DNA from: Candidatus Woesearchaeota archaeon
GTDB lineage: Archaea > Nanobdellota > Nanobdellia > Woesearchaeales > WJKV01
Direction: 5' to 3'
Assembly (NCBI GenBank): GCA_019323355.1
Contig: JAHWHI010000059.1
Location: 1 to 15,171, forward strand
DNA: 15,171 nt
The translations under genes were made by a program, and so were the position numbers. Under the pieces are notes generated by a model. It was not told the DNA's origin. It saw only the letters and a program-made list of their open reading frames with translations, and ran no database searches. This document shows positions 1-6,708 of the stretch, one piece after another (positions within the stretch are counted from its first letter, which is position 1; each line of letters opens with the position of its first letter).

Positions 1-42
1 AGCTGAGTAAAAAATACCGTTGTCATGTGCTGAATCTAACAT
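1..42 (-). CDS. Start of an unidentified leaderless gene, cut by the window edge
   Basis: An ATG at 42-40 on the minus strand opens a frame of 14 codons (MLDSAHDNGIFYSA) that reaches the window edge without a stop. Fourteen codons alone would mean little. However, a TATA-like octamer (TTTATATT on the minus strand, 65-72) is centred 26.5 bp upstream of the A of this ATG, the same spacing seen for other leaderless starts in this window. It lies downstream of polX on the same strand, with a 31-bp gap. The function cannot be judged from 14 residues. This is inference from promoter spacing plus an open frame. Confidence 0.5.
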   Translation of the reverse strand, partial: MLDSAHDNGIFYSA

Positions 43-64
43 AAATATAGAGAAGTAATATCAA

Positions 65-72
65 AATATAAA
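65..72 (-). promoter_or_regulatory. TATA box for the leaderless gene starting at 42
   Basis: The minus strand reads TTTATATT, centred at 68.5, 26.5 bp upstream of the ATG at 42. It lies one base beyond the polX stop codon (74-76). It suggests that the next minus-strand gene has its own promoter rather than relying on read-through from the primase-polX operon. Confidence 0.5.
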
Positions 73-73
73 C

Positions 74-1777
74 TTATCTGGTCCATTTCTTGAGCCTTTC
101 TATAGTCATAGTGTTCAGGAGATTTCCTTTACCACACCAACCTCTTCTTGCCAGGCCGATTCCAGTTCCAAAGAAACGGACATGGTCTGTGGAATGGGCA
201 TCTGAACCTATTGAGAGCATGACTTTTGCAGCTACAGTATCTCTAATATGAGAAGTATCAAGATCCATCCGTGTGGGAAAGCAGTTGATCTCGAGAGCTG
301 TGCCTGTTGATTTTGCTTTATCCAGGATCTTGTCAAAGTTCAGTGTATAGGGCTGTCTTTTTCCATATACTCCGCCAGTCGGATGCCCTATAATATCAAT
401 ATTCGGATTCTCCATTGCTGTGATTATTCTTTTTGTGTTATTGCTCCTGAAGCTGCTGTGGACAGCTGCAACCACAATGTCAAGTTGTTTCAGAATTTTA
501 TCTGGAATATCTGGAGTGCCATCTGCTTTGATATTTACTTCGCATCCAGAGAAAATATGAAAACCTGAAATCTGCCTGTTGACTTTCTTGATTTCCTCGA
601 GCTGCTTTAGGAGGCGTTTGCTGTCAAGGGCTTTTGCAATCTTAAGGCTGCCAGTATGGTCATTGATTGAAATATATTTGTATCCTGCTTTTTTGTAAGC
701 TAGGGCCATCTCTTTTATTGTGAACGCACCGTCGCTCCACTTTGAATGCACGTGAAGATCGCCGAGAACATCTTTTTGTTTCACAAGATTCGGCAGGTTT
801 TTCTTTAATGCTGCCTCTACCTCTCCAGTGTCCTGCCTGATCTCAGGGTCAGGACATTGCATGCCAAGCTTTCTGTAGATTTCCTCTTCTGTTTTTGAAG
901 CAACAACTGTCTTTCCTTTGAACAATCCGTATTCGCTTAATTTGTATCCTTTCTTGATAGCGATCTTTCTTACTGCAATGTTGTGAGCTTTGCTTCCTGT
1001 AAAATATTGGAGAGCAGAACCATAAATATTCAAAGGGATTACACGGATATCGACTTGTACTCCAGAATCAAGACGGACACTTGATCTTGTTGGGCCTTTT
1101 GCTATCACTCTTTTCACATCCTTGAACTTTGTGAACCTATCCATGACAATTTTTGGACTCTTTGTCGCAACGAGAATATCAACATCGCCGATTGTCTCTT
1201 TCATCCGTCTTACTGAACCTGCGACATCTATCTTCTGTACTTCTTTCAATTCTTTCAACTGGCTGATCATGTCAGTGACAGTAGGAAAGATATAACCAAG
1301 AGGCATACGTTTCTTTGATTTTTTGGTGAAGCTCATGCTCTCGAGCATGCGTTCCTCTGATTTCTCTCCAAAGCCTGCGATTCCACGTATCTTTTTTTGC
1401 TTTATCGCTTTCTTCAGATCAGCGACTGATTTGATCTTCAATTTTTTGTATAACTTTTGTACTTTTTTCACTCCAAGACCTTCGATAGAAGTCAACTCGT
1501 CGATATCAACAGGAAGTTTCTTTTTTTCCTGCTCGAGATATTTGATTTTTCCAGTCTTGATAAATTCTTCGATCTTTTCTGCAATGCTCTGGCCAACTCC
1601 AGGAATATCTTTCAGTGCTTTTATCCCGCCTTTCTTGTAGATTGCTCCAACATCCTCAGAAAGAGCTTCGATAGCCTGCGCAGCTTTTTTGTAGGCATAA
1701 GGCTTGAATTTTACATCACGTACTTCTAGAAGGTCTCCAATCTCTCTAAGCAGTTTGGCCACTTGCTTGTTTTTCAT
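74..1777 (-). CDS. polX: Family X DNA polymerase with PHP phosphoesterase domain
   Basis: This is a 567-residue PolX, close to the usual bacterial and archaeal length of about 570. It is expected to fill short gaps in base-excision or end-joining repair and to have metal-dependent 3'-5' exonuclease or phosphatase activity. Helix-hairpin-helix motifs lie near residues 55-75, 95-112 and 130-145. The polymerase core has GSVRR at 187-191, catalytic D198 and D200 (GDVDILV) and D243 (VQVDIRV). The nucleotide-binding YFTGSKAHN is at 258-266. The PHP domain (about 337-545) keeps a full metal-ligand set: H342, H344, D349, H374, E413, H440, H465, D526 and H528. I place the start at ATG 1777. The frame stays open upstream to 1939, but those 54 codons lie inside the primase C-terminal tail and encode only a basic low-complexity extension. 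It overlaps the primase by 32 bp and has no TATA box of its own, so it is probably co-transcribed. Confidence 0.93.
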   Translation of the reverse strand: MKNKQVAKLLREIGDLLEVRDVKFKPYAYKKAAQAIEALSEDVGAIYKKGGIKALKDIPGVGQSIAEKIEEFIKTGKIKYLEQEKKKLPVDIDELTSIEGLGVKKVQKLYKKLKIKSVADLKKAIKQKKIRGIAGFGEKSEERMLESMSFTKKSKKRMPLGYIFPTVTDMISQLKELKEVQKIDVAGSVRRMKETIGDVDILVATKSPKIVMDRFTKFKDVKRVIAKGPTRSSVRLDSGVQVDIRVIPLNIYGSALQYFTGSKAHNIAVRKIAIKKGYKLSEYGLFKGKTVVASKTEEEIYRKLGMQCPDPEIRQDTGEVEAALKKNLPNLVKQKDVLGDLHVHSKWSDGAFTIKEMALAYKKAGYKYISINDHTGSLKIAKALDSKRLLKQLEEIKKVNRQISGFHIFSGCEVNIKADGTPDIPDKILKQLDIVVAAVHSSFRSNNTKRIITAMENPNIDIIGHPTGGVYGKRQPYTLNFDKILDKAKSTGTALEINCFPTRMDLDTSHIRDTVAAKVMLSIGSDAHSTDHVRFFGTGIGLARRGWCGKGNLLNTMTIERLKKWTR

Positions 1778-3182
1778 CTTCAGCTCTTTTTTGCTCTTCT
1801 TTCTTCCGAAGCATCTCTTCTTTAAATGCTTTTTGCCGTTCCCTTGTCTCTCGTCTTTTCTGTTTCTCCTCTTCTGTGAGCGTTCTTGCTTTTTTTTCCT
1901 GATTGTCGCGGGCCTGCATCCTCTGCCTTGCCCGCGCATAGTTGACAGGATTCTTTACCCTTGCGCATAACGCATCAGGATGGCATACATTAATATCTTT
2001 ATAGTAACCTTTATGATCACAATTAGGAGGGAGAACAGCCTCTCGCTTCTGGCCTGCATATCGTATATGTTTTTTTATCCTGCCTTCTGTCAGAGATTCT
2101 GCATTCACCTTGTCCCAAGCAAGCATTCTCTGTTCTATTTGCTCCTTGCTCCAGCCACAGCACGTGAGAAAATTAATCAACACAAACATAGAACGTTGTT
2201 TCCCGTCTGTAAGTCCCTGGAATATGCGTTTGACGCAAGGCGGAAACATTGATTCTGGAACTGCTTCTGCTGGAATCTGGAATTCTTTCTGTTCTTCATA
2301 TGATTTTTCTTCTTTCTCGACAATCTTTTTATTCTGCTCATAGTCAAGGGCCTGGAGAAAAAGAGATTTTGCAGAGTTTGCCTTGACATCTTTTATTACA
2401 AATCTCTTTTCAACTTTTACATTCTCTGGTTTTGCCCTCTCTAGGCTGAAAGTCAGGACTTCTTTTGGCTCTATTGGAATAGAGACAAGGCCGACTTTCC
2501 AGTTTATTGTGTAGGGCGCCCTGATAAGGTGCCTTGAAGAGATGACTGCTGAATCGATGTGCATGATCTTGTACGGGTCGAACTGGTTCTGGACAAAAAT
2601 ATCTTCTGTCCCGCAGTTCTTCTGAATTTCTTCGAGTGTGAATTTCTTGAGCAGCTCTTTTGCAAGGGGAGTCTTTATCATCTCTGAGAGATATTCTGCA
2701 ACAATCCTTGCAGCTTCTGGAAACATTTTCCGTGTTTCATTTCCAGAAATAGTCTTTGGAAATGATTCGAATGGAATGAAAAGATGAAAGCCTGCGCGTC
2801 CAGAGAATTTTATTGTGAACGGCACTTTATAGAAATCAAGGGCCTTGCACAACAGATCTGCTGCGACGCGCGAGTAATCCAGGCATTCGCAGTCAATATC
2901 AAGGATTAAATCCCAAGCCATCCTGTTCTCGTCAAGTTCTTCCCGTTTCATGTTCGGCTGGAGGTCAAGGGGACGGTTCCATCGTTCAAGAGAGATATTG
3001 ATGGAGATTATACCTTGCTTTGCCAGCTGGAGAATGTCATTAGGATACTGGAGAATATCCGGGCGTTTGCCAAATGTATTGCTTATGAATCTAGCTCCGA
3101 TCTCTCGATCTTCTGCAGATTCTAGGATAGCTTCCTGCACATCTTTCCGAGAATAATATTTTATGATGTCATTTAGATCCAT
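1746..3182 (-). CDS. priS: Fused archaeal DNA primase: PriS catalytic domain plus PriL-type iron-sulfur domain
   Basis: This 478-residue protein should make RNA primers at the replication fork. The catalytic half has the DxD pair D95/D97 (LILDIDCE), the SGRAGFH motif at 127-133, the third acidic residue D210 (HIDSAV), and H218 and R221 (RHLIRAP). The span between DxD and SGR is short, with C98, C100 and C112 but no clear full zinc knuckle. After a charged linker (about 281-310), residues 311-416 look like the C-terminal domain of the large subunit PriL. They supply four candidate cluster cysteines: C316 (PPC), C388 (PPNC), C400 and C406. Single-chain PriS-PriL primases are known from Nanoarchaeum and other DPANN archaea. 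Residues 418-478 are a very K/E/R-rich helical tail. I use ATG 3182; the in-frame TTG at 3185 is less likely given the AGGAGG at 3191-3196. It heads the operon with polX. Confidence 0.9.
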   Translation of the reverse strand: MDLNDIIKYYSRKDVQEAILESAEDREIGARFISNTFGKRPDILQYPNDILQLAKQGIISINISLERWNRPLDLQPNMKREELDENRMAWDLILDIDCECLDYSRVAADLLCKALDFYKVPFTIKFSGRAGFHLFIPFESFPKTISGNETRKMFPEAARIVAEYLSEMIKTPLAKELLKKFTLEEIQKNCGTEDIFVQNQFDPYKIMHIDSAVISSRHLIRAPYTINWKVGLVSIPIEPKEVLTFSLERAKPENVKVEKRFVIKDVKANSAKSLFLQALDYEQNKKIVEKEEKSYEEQKEFQIPAEAVPESMFPPCVKRIFQGLTDGKQRSMFVLINFLTCCGWSKEQIEQRMLAWDKVNAESLTEGRIKKHIRYAGQKREAVLPPNCDHKGYYKDINVCHPDALCARVKNPVNYARARQRMQARDNQEKKARTLTEEEKQKRRETRERQKAFKEEMLRKKEEQKRAEDEKQASGQTA

Positions 3183-3190
3183 CAACTCCC

Positions 3191-3226
3191 CCTCCTGGCA
3201 AAATGGTTTGTATTGAAATATATAAA
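3191..3226 (-). promoter_or_regulatory. Primase promoter with ultra-short Shine-Dalgarno leader
   Basis: The minus strand carries TTTATATA (3219-3226) within a longer A/T block. A start site 26-27 bp downstream falls near 3196, so the predicted leader is only about 14 nt (AGGAGGGGGAGTTG) and begins with the Shine-Dalgarno itself (3191-3196). This sets ATG 3182 as the start. It shares the 3183-3276 intergenic region with the divergent htpX promoter. Confidence 0.6.
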
Positions 3227-3246
3227 AATATTCAATTTACACAAGT

Positions 3247-3254
3247 TATTTAAA
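3247..3254 (+). promoter_or_regulatory. TATA box of htpX (leaderless)
   Basis: TATTTAAA is centred 26.5 bp before ATG 3277, inside a 12-bp perfect palindrome (TTATTTAAATAA, 3246-3257). No Shine-Dalgarno precedes the ATG, which fits a leaderless mRNA. The A/T-rich palindrome makes the exact register uncertain by 1-2 bp. Confidence 0.5.
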
Positions 3255-3276
3255 TAAACAGCGTATAATATTGAAT

Positions 3277-4125
3277 ATGATTTGGAATCAGGTCAAGACT
3301 GTGCTCTTGCTGGGGGGTTTATCTGCTATTCTATTAGTGATAGGATTCCTGCTTGGCGGAAGGGTAGGGCTGACAATCGGGCTTGGGCTCGCATTGCTTC
3401 TCAATTTCATCTCATACTGGTTCTCTGACAAGATCGCTTTAAAGATGTATAAAGCAAAGAAGGTCTCTAAAGAAGAAGAGCCAGAGCTTCACGAGATGGT
3501 TGAAGACATCTGTCAAAAGTCAAACTGTCCAAAACCTGAAGTTTATATGATCCCCACAGAGACACCGAATGCCTTTGCGTGCGGACGAAACCCAAAGCAT
3601 GCTGCTATTGCTGTCACAGCTGGAATAATGAAACTTCTGAACAAAGAAGAGCTTGCTGGAGTCATTGGCCACGAGATTGGACATATAACTAACCGCGACA
3701 TATTAATCTCAACTGTTGCTGCATGTATTGCTACTGCAATATCCTATATCGCATTATTTGTTCGTTTTGGCGCAATATTTGGTGGAATGGGCGGAGATAG
3801 AGACAATATGTTAGAACTGCTGGCTCTTGCATTCCTAGCACCTTTGATGGCAATGCTTATCCAGCTCGCGATCTCAAGGAGCAGGGAGTATCTTGCTGAC
3901 GAGACTTCTGCAAAAAACCTTAAGAACAGCAACGGGCTTGCGTCTGCACTTGCAAAGATGCAGGAAGCTACCAAATTTCTCGGGATGAAGAAGACTGGAC
4001 AGACAAGCGCAACTGCGCATATGTTCATTGTGAATCCGTTCCGGGGAGCGAACATGCTTTCTATTTTTTCAACACATCCGCCGACAAACAAAAGGATTGA
4101 AAGATTAAGAAGCCTTAATTTATGA
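3277..4125 (+). CDS. htpX: HtpX-family membrane zinc metalloprotease (M48B)
   Basis: This 282-residue integral membrane protease is expected to degrade misfolded or damaged membrane proteins, with its active site on the cytoplasmic side. Two hydrophobic segments lie at about 7-27 and 31-48. The zinc site HEIGH is at 132-136, with the third ligand E204 in SREYLADE (202-209). Two more hydrophobic segments lie at about 142-163 and 179-200. The conserved NPF and HPPT elements near the C terminus fit the family, as does the length. The start could be TTG 3271 (two extra residues), but ATG 3277 matches the TATA spacing for a leaderless gene. It is divergent from the primase gene, and 31 bp separate it from the radical SAM gene, so read-through is possible. 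Confidence 0.93.
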   Translation: MIWNQVKTVLLLGGLSAILLVIGFLLGGRVGLTIGLGLALLLNFISYWFSDKIALKMYKAKKVSKEEEPELHEMVEDICQKSNCPKPEVYMIPTETPNAFACGRNPKHAAIAVTAGIMKLLNKEELAGVIGHEIGHITNRDILISTVAACIATAISYIALFVRFGAIFGGMGGDRDNMLELLALAFLAPLMAMLIQLAISRSREYLADETSAKNLKNSNGLASALAKMQEATKFLGMKKTGQTSATAHMFIVNPFRGANMLSIFSTHPPTNKRIERLRSLNL

Positions 4126-4156
4126 TTCAGTTATACTATATTTTTCGAGGTTATAG

Positions 4157-5368
4157 ATGGGGGAGATAATGAGAAAAATAAGTATCAGATTCGGAAAAGT
4201 GGACAAAGAATTTGACGTCATTGAAAAACCAGTGCCGCACATCTTAGTGGATTCTAAAAAAGAGATGCACGGATGGTACCGTCCTAGGGATCCGAGAGGC
4301 GAGCGGGAGTGCACAGCTGAACGTCTTCTATTGAATCCGTATGCTGGATGCACGCATGATTGTTTCTTCTGCTATGCACACGCAATGTACAGTTATTATA
4401 TGGCATACAGGAAAGAAAAAGTAGTGACTGTCTTCAACAACTATGACCAGCTTGTTGCAGAACAATTAGACAAGATTAAGGTGGGGGCGTGCGGGTATCT
4501 CTCTGCTGTAACTGATCCTCTGCAGCCTATCAACAATACATACAGGCTGACTGAGAAACTGATACAAGTCTTTAATACACGCGGACTGCCTGTTGATATA
4601 ATCACAAAAGCAAGAATTAGTGATGAAGTTCTTGACCTTATGAAAGGGCACCCTAAGAATTTCGTGCAAATTAGCATTCTTACATTAGATGATGACAAAA
4701 GAAAGAAGCTCACTCCTGGAGGAGCAAGCGTGGACGCACTTCTTGATAATGTTGAGCGCGCTGCTAACGCCGGAGTATATACTGTTGTAAGAATAGATCC
4801 TCTGATACCTCATGTAACAGACAATGAAGAGGATCTTGCTGCTTTGATTAAAGAAGTTACTTCGAGAGGGGCAAAACATATTATAAGTAGTATGATGGAC
4901 GTTCCTCCGATCTTGAAGGGGGATATAATTTCTGGACTGGGGCAGTTTGTGAGAAATCCAGAACAAGTATTTTTCCCAAGCAAGGGGAATGATGGATACA
5001 ACAGGCTGATAATGAAAGACTGGAACTTTAATCTGGCTTACCGAAGAAATAAATTTAAATTCATGAGAGAGATGTGCGATAAAGCTGGAGTTACATTTTC
5101 ATTATGTATGGAGTTTGAGAAAACTGATAAAAAACTAGGAAATGAATTTGTCGTGCGCGGGTTGAACAGAGAATTCATGTCCTCGGCAAACTGCGAAGGT
5201 ATGGATACGCCAATGTATATCAAATGGTTCGGTGCATTCCAACCTGTCAATTGTTCTGGAAGCTGCCTGAGGTGCAGCAGCCACCAAGCGTGCGGAATCC
5301 CAGACCTTAGAACAGGAGGGAACTGGAAACTTAAAGATTACAGGAGATGGAGCAAGAATCTACCATGA
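4157..5368 (+). CDS. Radical SAM protein, SplB-like (COG1533 type), with a second cysteine cluster
   Basis: This 403-residue protein carries the radical SAM signature C65-X3-C69-X2-C72 (GCTHDCFFCYAH), preceded by LNPYAG, as in the SplB/COG1533 branch. The later parts fit the barrel, for example the TKAR segment and VVRIDPLIP. A second cluster near the C terminus, C366-X3-C370-X2-C373-X5-C379 (NCSGSCLRCSSHQACG), probably binds an auxiliary iron-sulfur centre. The substrate is unknown; the old 'DNA repair photolyase' label for this branch is not evidence of DNA repair. ATG 4157 follows GAGGT (4147-4151) at good spacing; ATG 4169 is an alternative. The stop codon overlaps the Rsm22-like start as ATGA (5365-5368), implying translational coupling and a shared pathway. 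The promoter is unclear: it may be read-through from htpX, or the A/T-rich 4131-4145 region. Confidence 0.85.
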   Translation: MGEIMRKISIRFGKVDKEFDVIEKPVPHILVDSKKEMHGWYRPRDPRGERECTAERLLLNPYAGCTHDCFFCYAHAMYSYYMAYRKEKVVTVFNNYDQLVAEQLDKIKVGACGYLSAVTDPLQPINNTYRLTEKLIQVFNTRGLPVDIITKARISDEVLDLMKGHPKNFVQISILTLDDDKRKKLTPGGASVDALLDNVERAANAGVYTVVRIDPLIPHVTDNEEDLAALIKEVTSRGAKHIISSMMDVPPILKGDIISGLGQFVRNPEQVFFPSKGNDGYNRLIMKDWNFNLAYRRNKFKFMREMCDKAGVTFSLCMEFEKTDKKLGNEFVVRGLNREFMSSANCEGMDTPMYIKWFGAFQPVNCSGSCLRCSSHQACGIPDLRTGGNWKLKDYRRWSKNLP

Positions 5369-6708
5369 CTCATGAAGAAGTTGTCGAAGAATTAAGAAAC
5401 AGGCTGAAGCCGGGAGGAGTTCATACTATCGATACTATATTAACCGGTATTCTGCAGGAAGAATTCCAAGCCATAGATCCAGAAGAGATGGCATTAGTTG
5501 ACAGGCTAGGGGAGCATTACAGAGCAAATTACAGTTCTTCGAAAGGACGGATCGAGTATGATCGGGTCAGCCTCGGCTATGCCCTGCATTACATGCCGCC
5601 TTATTATGCAAAGATACAGAACATGTTTCTCGAACTTTTCAGAAACGATCTTCTTCCAGAGCATATGAAGATACTTGATGTCGGAGCAGGAACTGGTTCT
5701 GCTGTATTTGCTGCTGTGAATTTTTTCAGCACACTCTCTGAAGTGCTGACACAGTTCGGAGAGAGACGAGAGTTCAATCTGGAGATACAACTGGTTGAGA
5801 GATCTGGCAGGAATATCGAGATTTTCAGACAATTATGGACCAAGTATAAACAGAAATGGTCTGAAGTAGAGGATCTCTGGGGAGGGGCATTTACAGCTGA
5901 AAATGTTACTGTGAAAAAACCTAAGCAAGATGAAGTGAAACCAGACATCAAGATAGCAAGAAAAAGCTATAAAACATCTGACATGGTATTATTCTCTCAT
6001 TTTCTGAATGAGATATCTGGAGACAAGATAAACATACTTCACGAGTTCATGCAGGTTGTAAAAGATGACGGGAGTTTTGTTATAATAGAGCCTGCTGACA
6101 AACACGGAACAAAGCTGGTCTCACATGTAAGAATGTTCAAAAAAGATTTGGGATGGTATGTCTACAGTCCATGCGCAATATGGCATCCGTTCTGCAGCAG
6201 CCAGCACGAATATACTGGAGACTGTGCTTTCTGTGCAATCTCGAAACCAGATATCCAACCAGTACGATATAATCGAAGAAGGTCAAAGACAGATATGAAA
6301 TATGCGTATGCGATCCTCAGACAGGACGGAGAACATACTCATCTTGGGCGGCCAGATGAAGAGTATACTAAGTTTAGCGAATTGCACCGCATTCCAAATT
6401 TGCCTGTCCGTAATGTTCACGTGAGAGCGATCAAACAAAGAGAGAAAAATTTTGTTACCAGAAGGATCCAAGGCCAAGACCTGCACGGCGCAAGCTACTA
6501 TGTCTGCGACGGAACATCTGGAAGAGCGCATACACAGCTAGTCGCTCTTGGAAGCAAACAAAGAGTAATAGATAATGCGGATGATGGAGATATCCTAGAT
6601 ATTCAGAATGCTTACGCTGCCAGGGCACCTTCAGAAGATAAATGGTGCATTTATGAGATCATAGCTACAGAACAGTCTAATGTCAGAATAATAGAGAATA
6701 CTCTTTGA
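5365..6708 (+). CDS. Rsm22/METTL17-like methyltransferase-fold protein with C-terminal OB-fold-like domain
   Basis: This 447-residue protein has a Rossmann methyltransferase fold with SAM motif I at 103-113 (ILDVGAGTGSA), an acidic strand-2 end (LVER, 143-146), and IEPADKHG at 241-248. Four cysteines follow: C270, C277, C287 and C290. The layout recalls the iron-sulfur cysteines of Rsm22/METTL17 proteins (compare the PC..H...C pattern), which associate with the small ribosomal subunit. Residues from about 350 (NVHVRAIKQRE, CDGTSGRAHTQL, DDGDILDIQNAYA) look like an OB-fold nucleic-acid-binding domain of the RPA/tRNA-anti type. The start at ATG 5365 gives a 4-nt ATGA overlap with the radical SAM gene. 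An in-frame ATG at 5347 is possible, but AGGAG touches it with no spacing. A role in ribosome assembly or RNA binding is inference. The Rsm22 family call is by pattern, not alignment. Confidence 0.8.
   Translation: MTHEEVVEELRNRLKPGGVHTIDTILTGILQEEFQAIDPEEMALVDRLGEHYRANYSSSKGRIEYDRVSLGYALHYMPPYYAKIQNMFLELFRNDLLPEHMKILDVGAGTGSAVFAAVNFFSTLSEVLTQFGERREFNLEIQLVERSGRNIEIFRQLWTKYKQKWSEVEDLWGGAFTAENVTVKKPKQDEVKPDIKIARKSYKTSDMVLFSHFLNEISGDKINILHEFMQVVKDDGSFVIIEPADKHGTKLVSHVRMFKKDLGWYVYSPCAIWHPFCSSQHEYTGDCAFCAISKPDIQPVRYNRRRSKTDMKYAYAILRQDGEHTHLGRPDEEYTKFSELHRIPNLPVRNVHVRAIKQREKNFVTRRIQGQDLHGASYYVCDGTSGRAHTQLVALGSKQRVIDNADDGDILDIQNAYAARAPSEDKWCIYEIIATEQSNVRIIENTL

Noticed and set aside
1778..1939. N-terminal extension of PolX starting at 1939
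   Set aside because: It lies wholly within the primase tail, is basic low-complexity sequence, and the family's N terminus begins at MKNKQVAKLL (ATG 1777).
1704..1970. Plus-strand frame rich in Phe, Leu and Ser opposite the primase tail
   Set aside because: It is the antisense of lysine/glutamate-rich codons, which always gives F/L/S-rich frames; not a membrane protein.
3246..3257. 12-bp palindrome as an operator for the primase/htpX divergent region
   Set aside because: It is A/T-only and explained by the htpX TATA box; no second copy or other operator-like symmetry is seen.
4131..4145. A/T-rich TATA-like stretch before the radical SAM gene
   Set aside because: No octamer here gives the 26.5-bp spacing to ATG 4157 or 4169. 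It may still be a promoter, but I could not support it as a feature.
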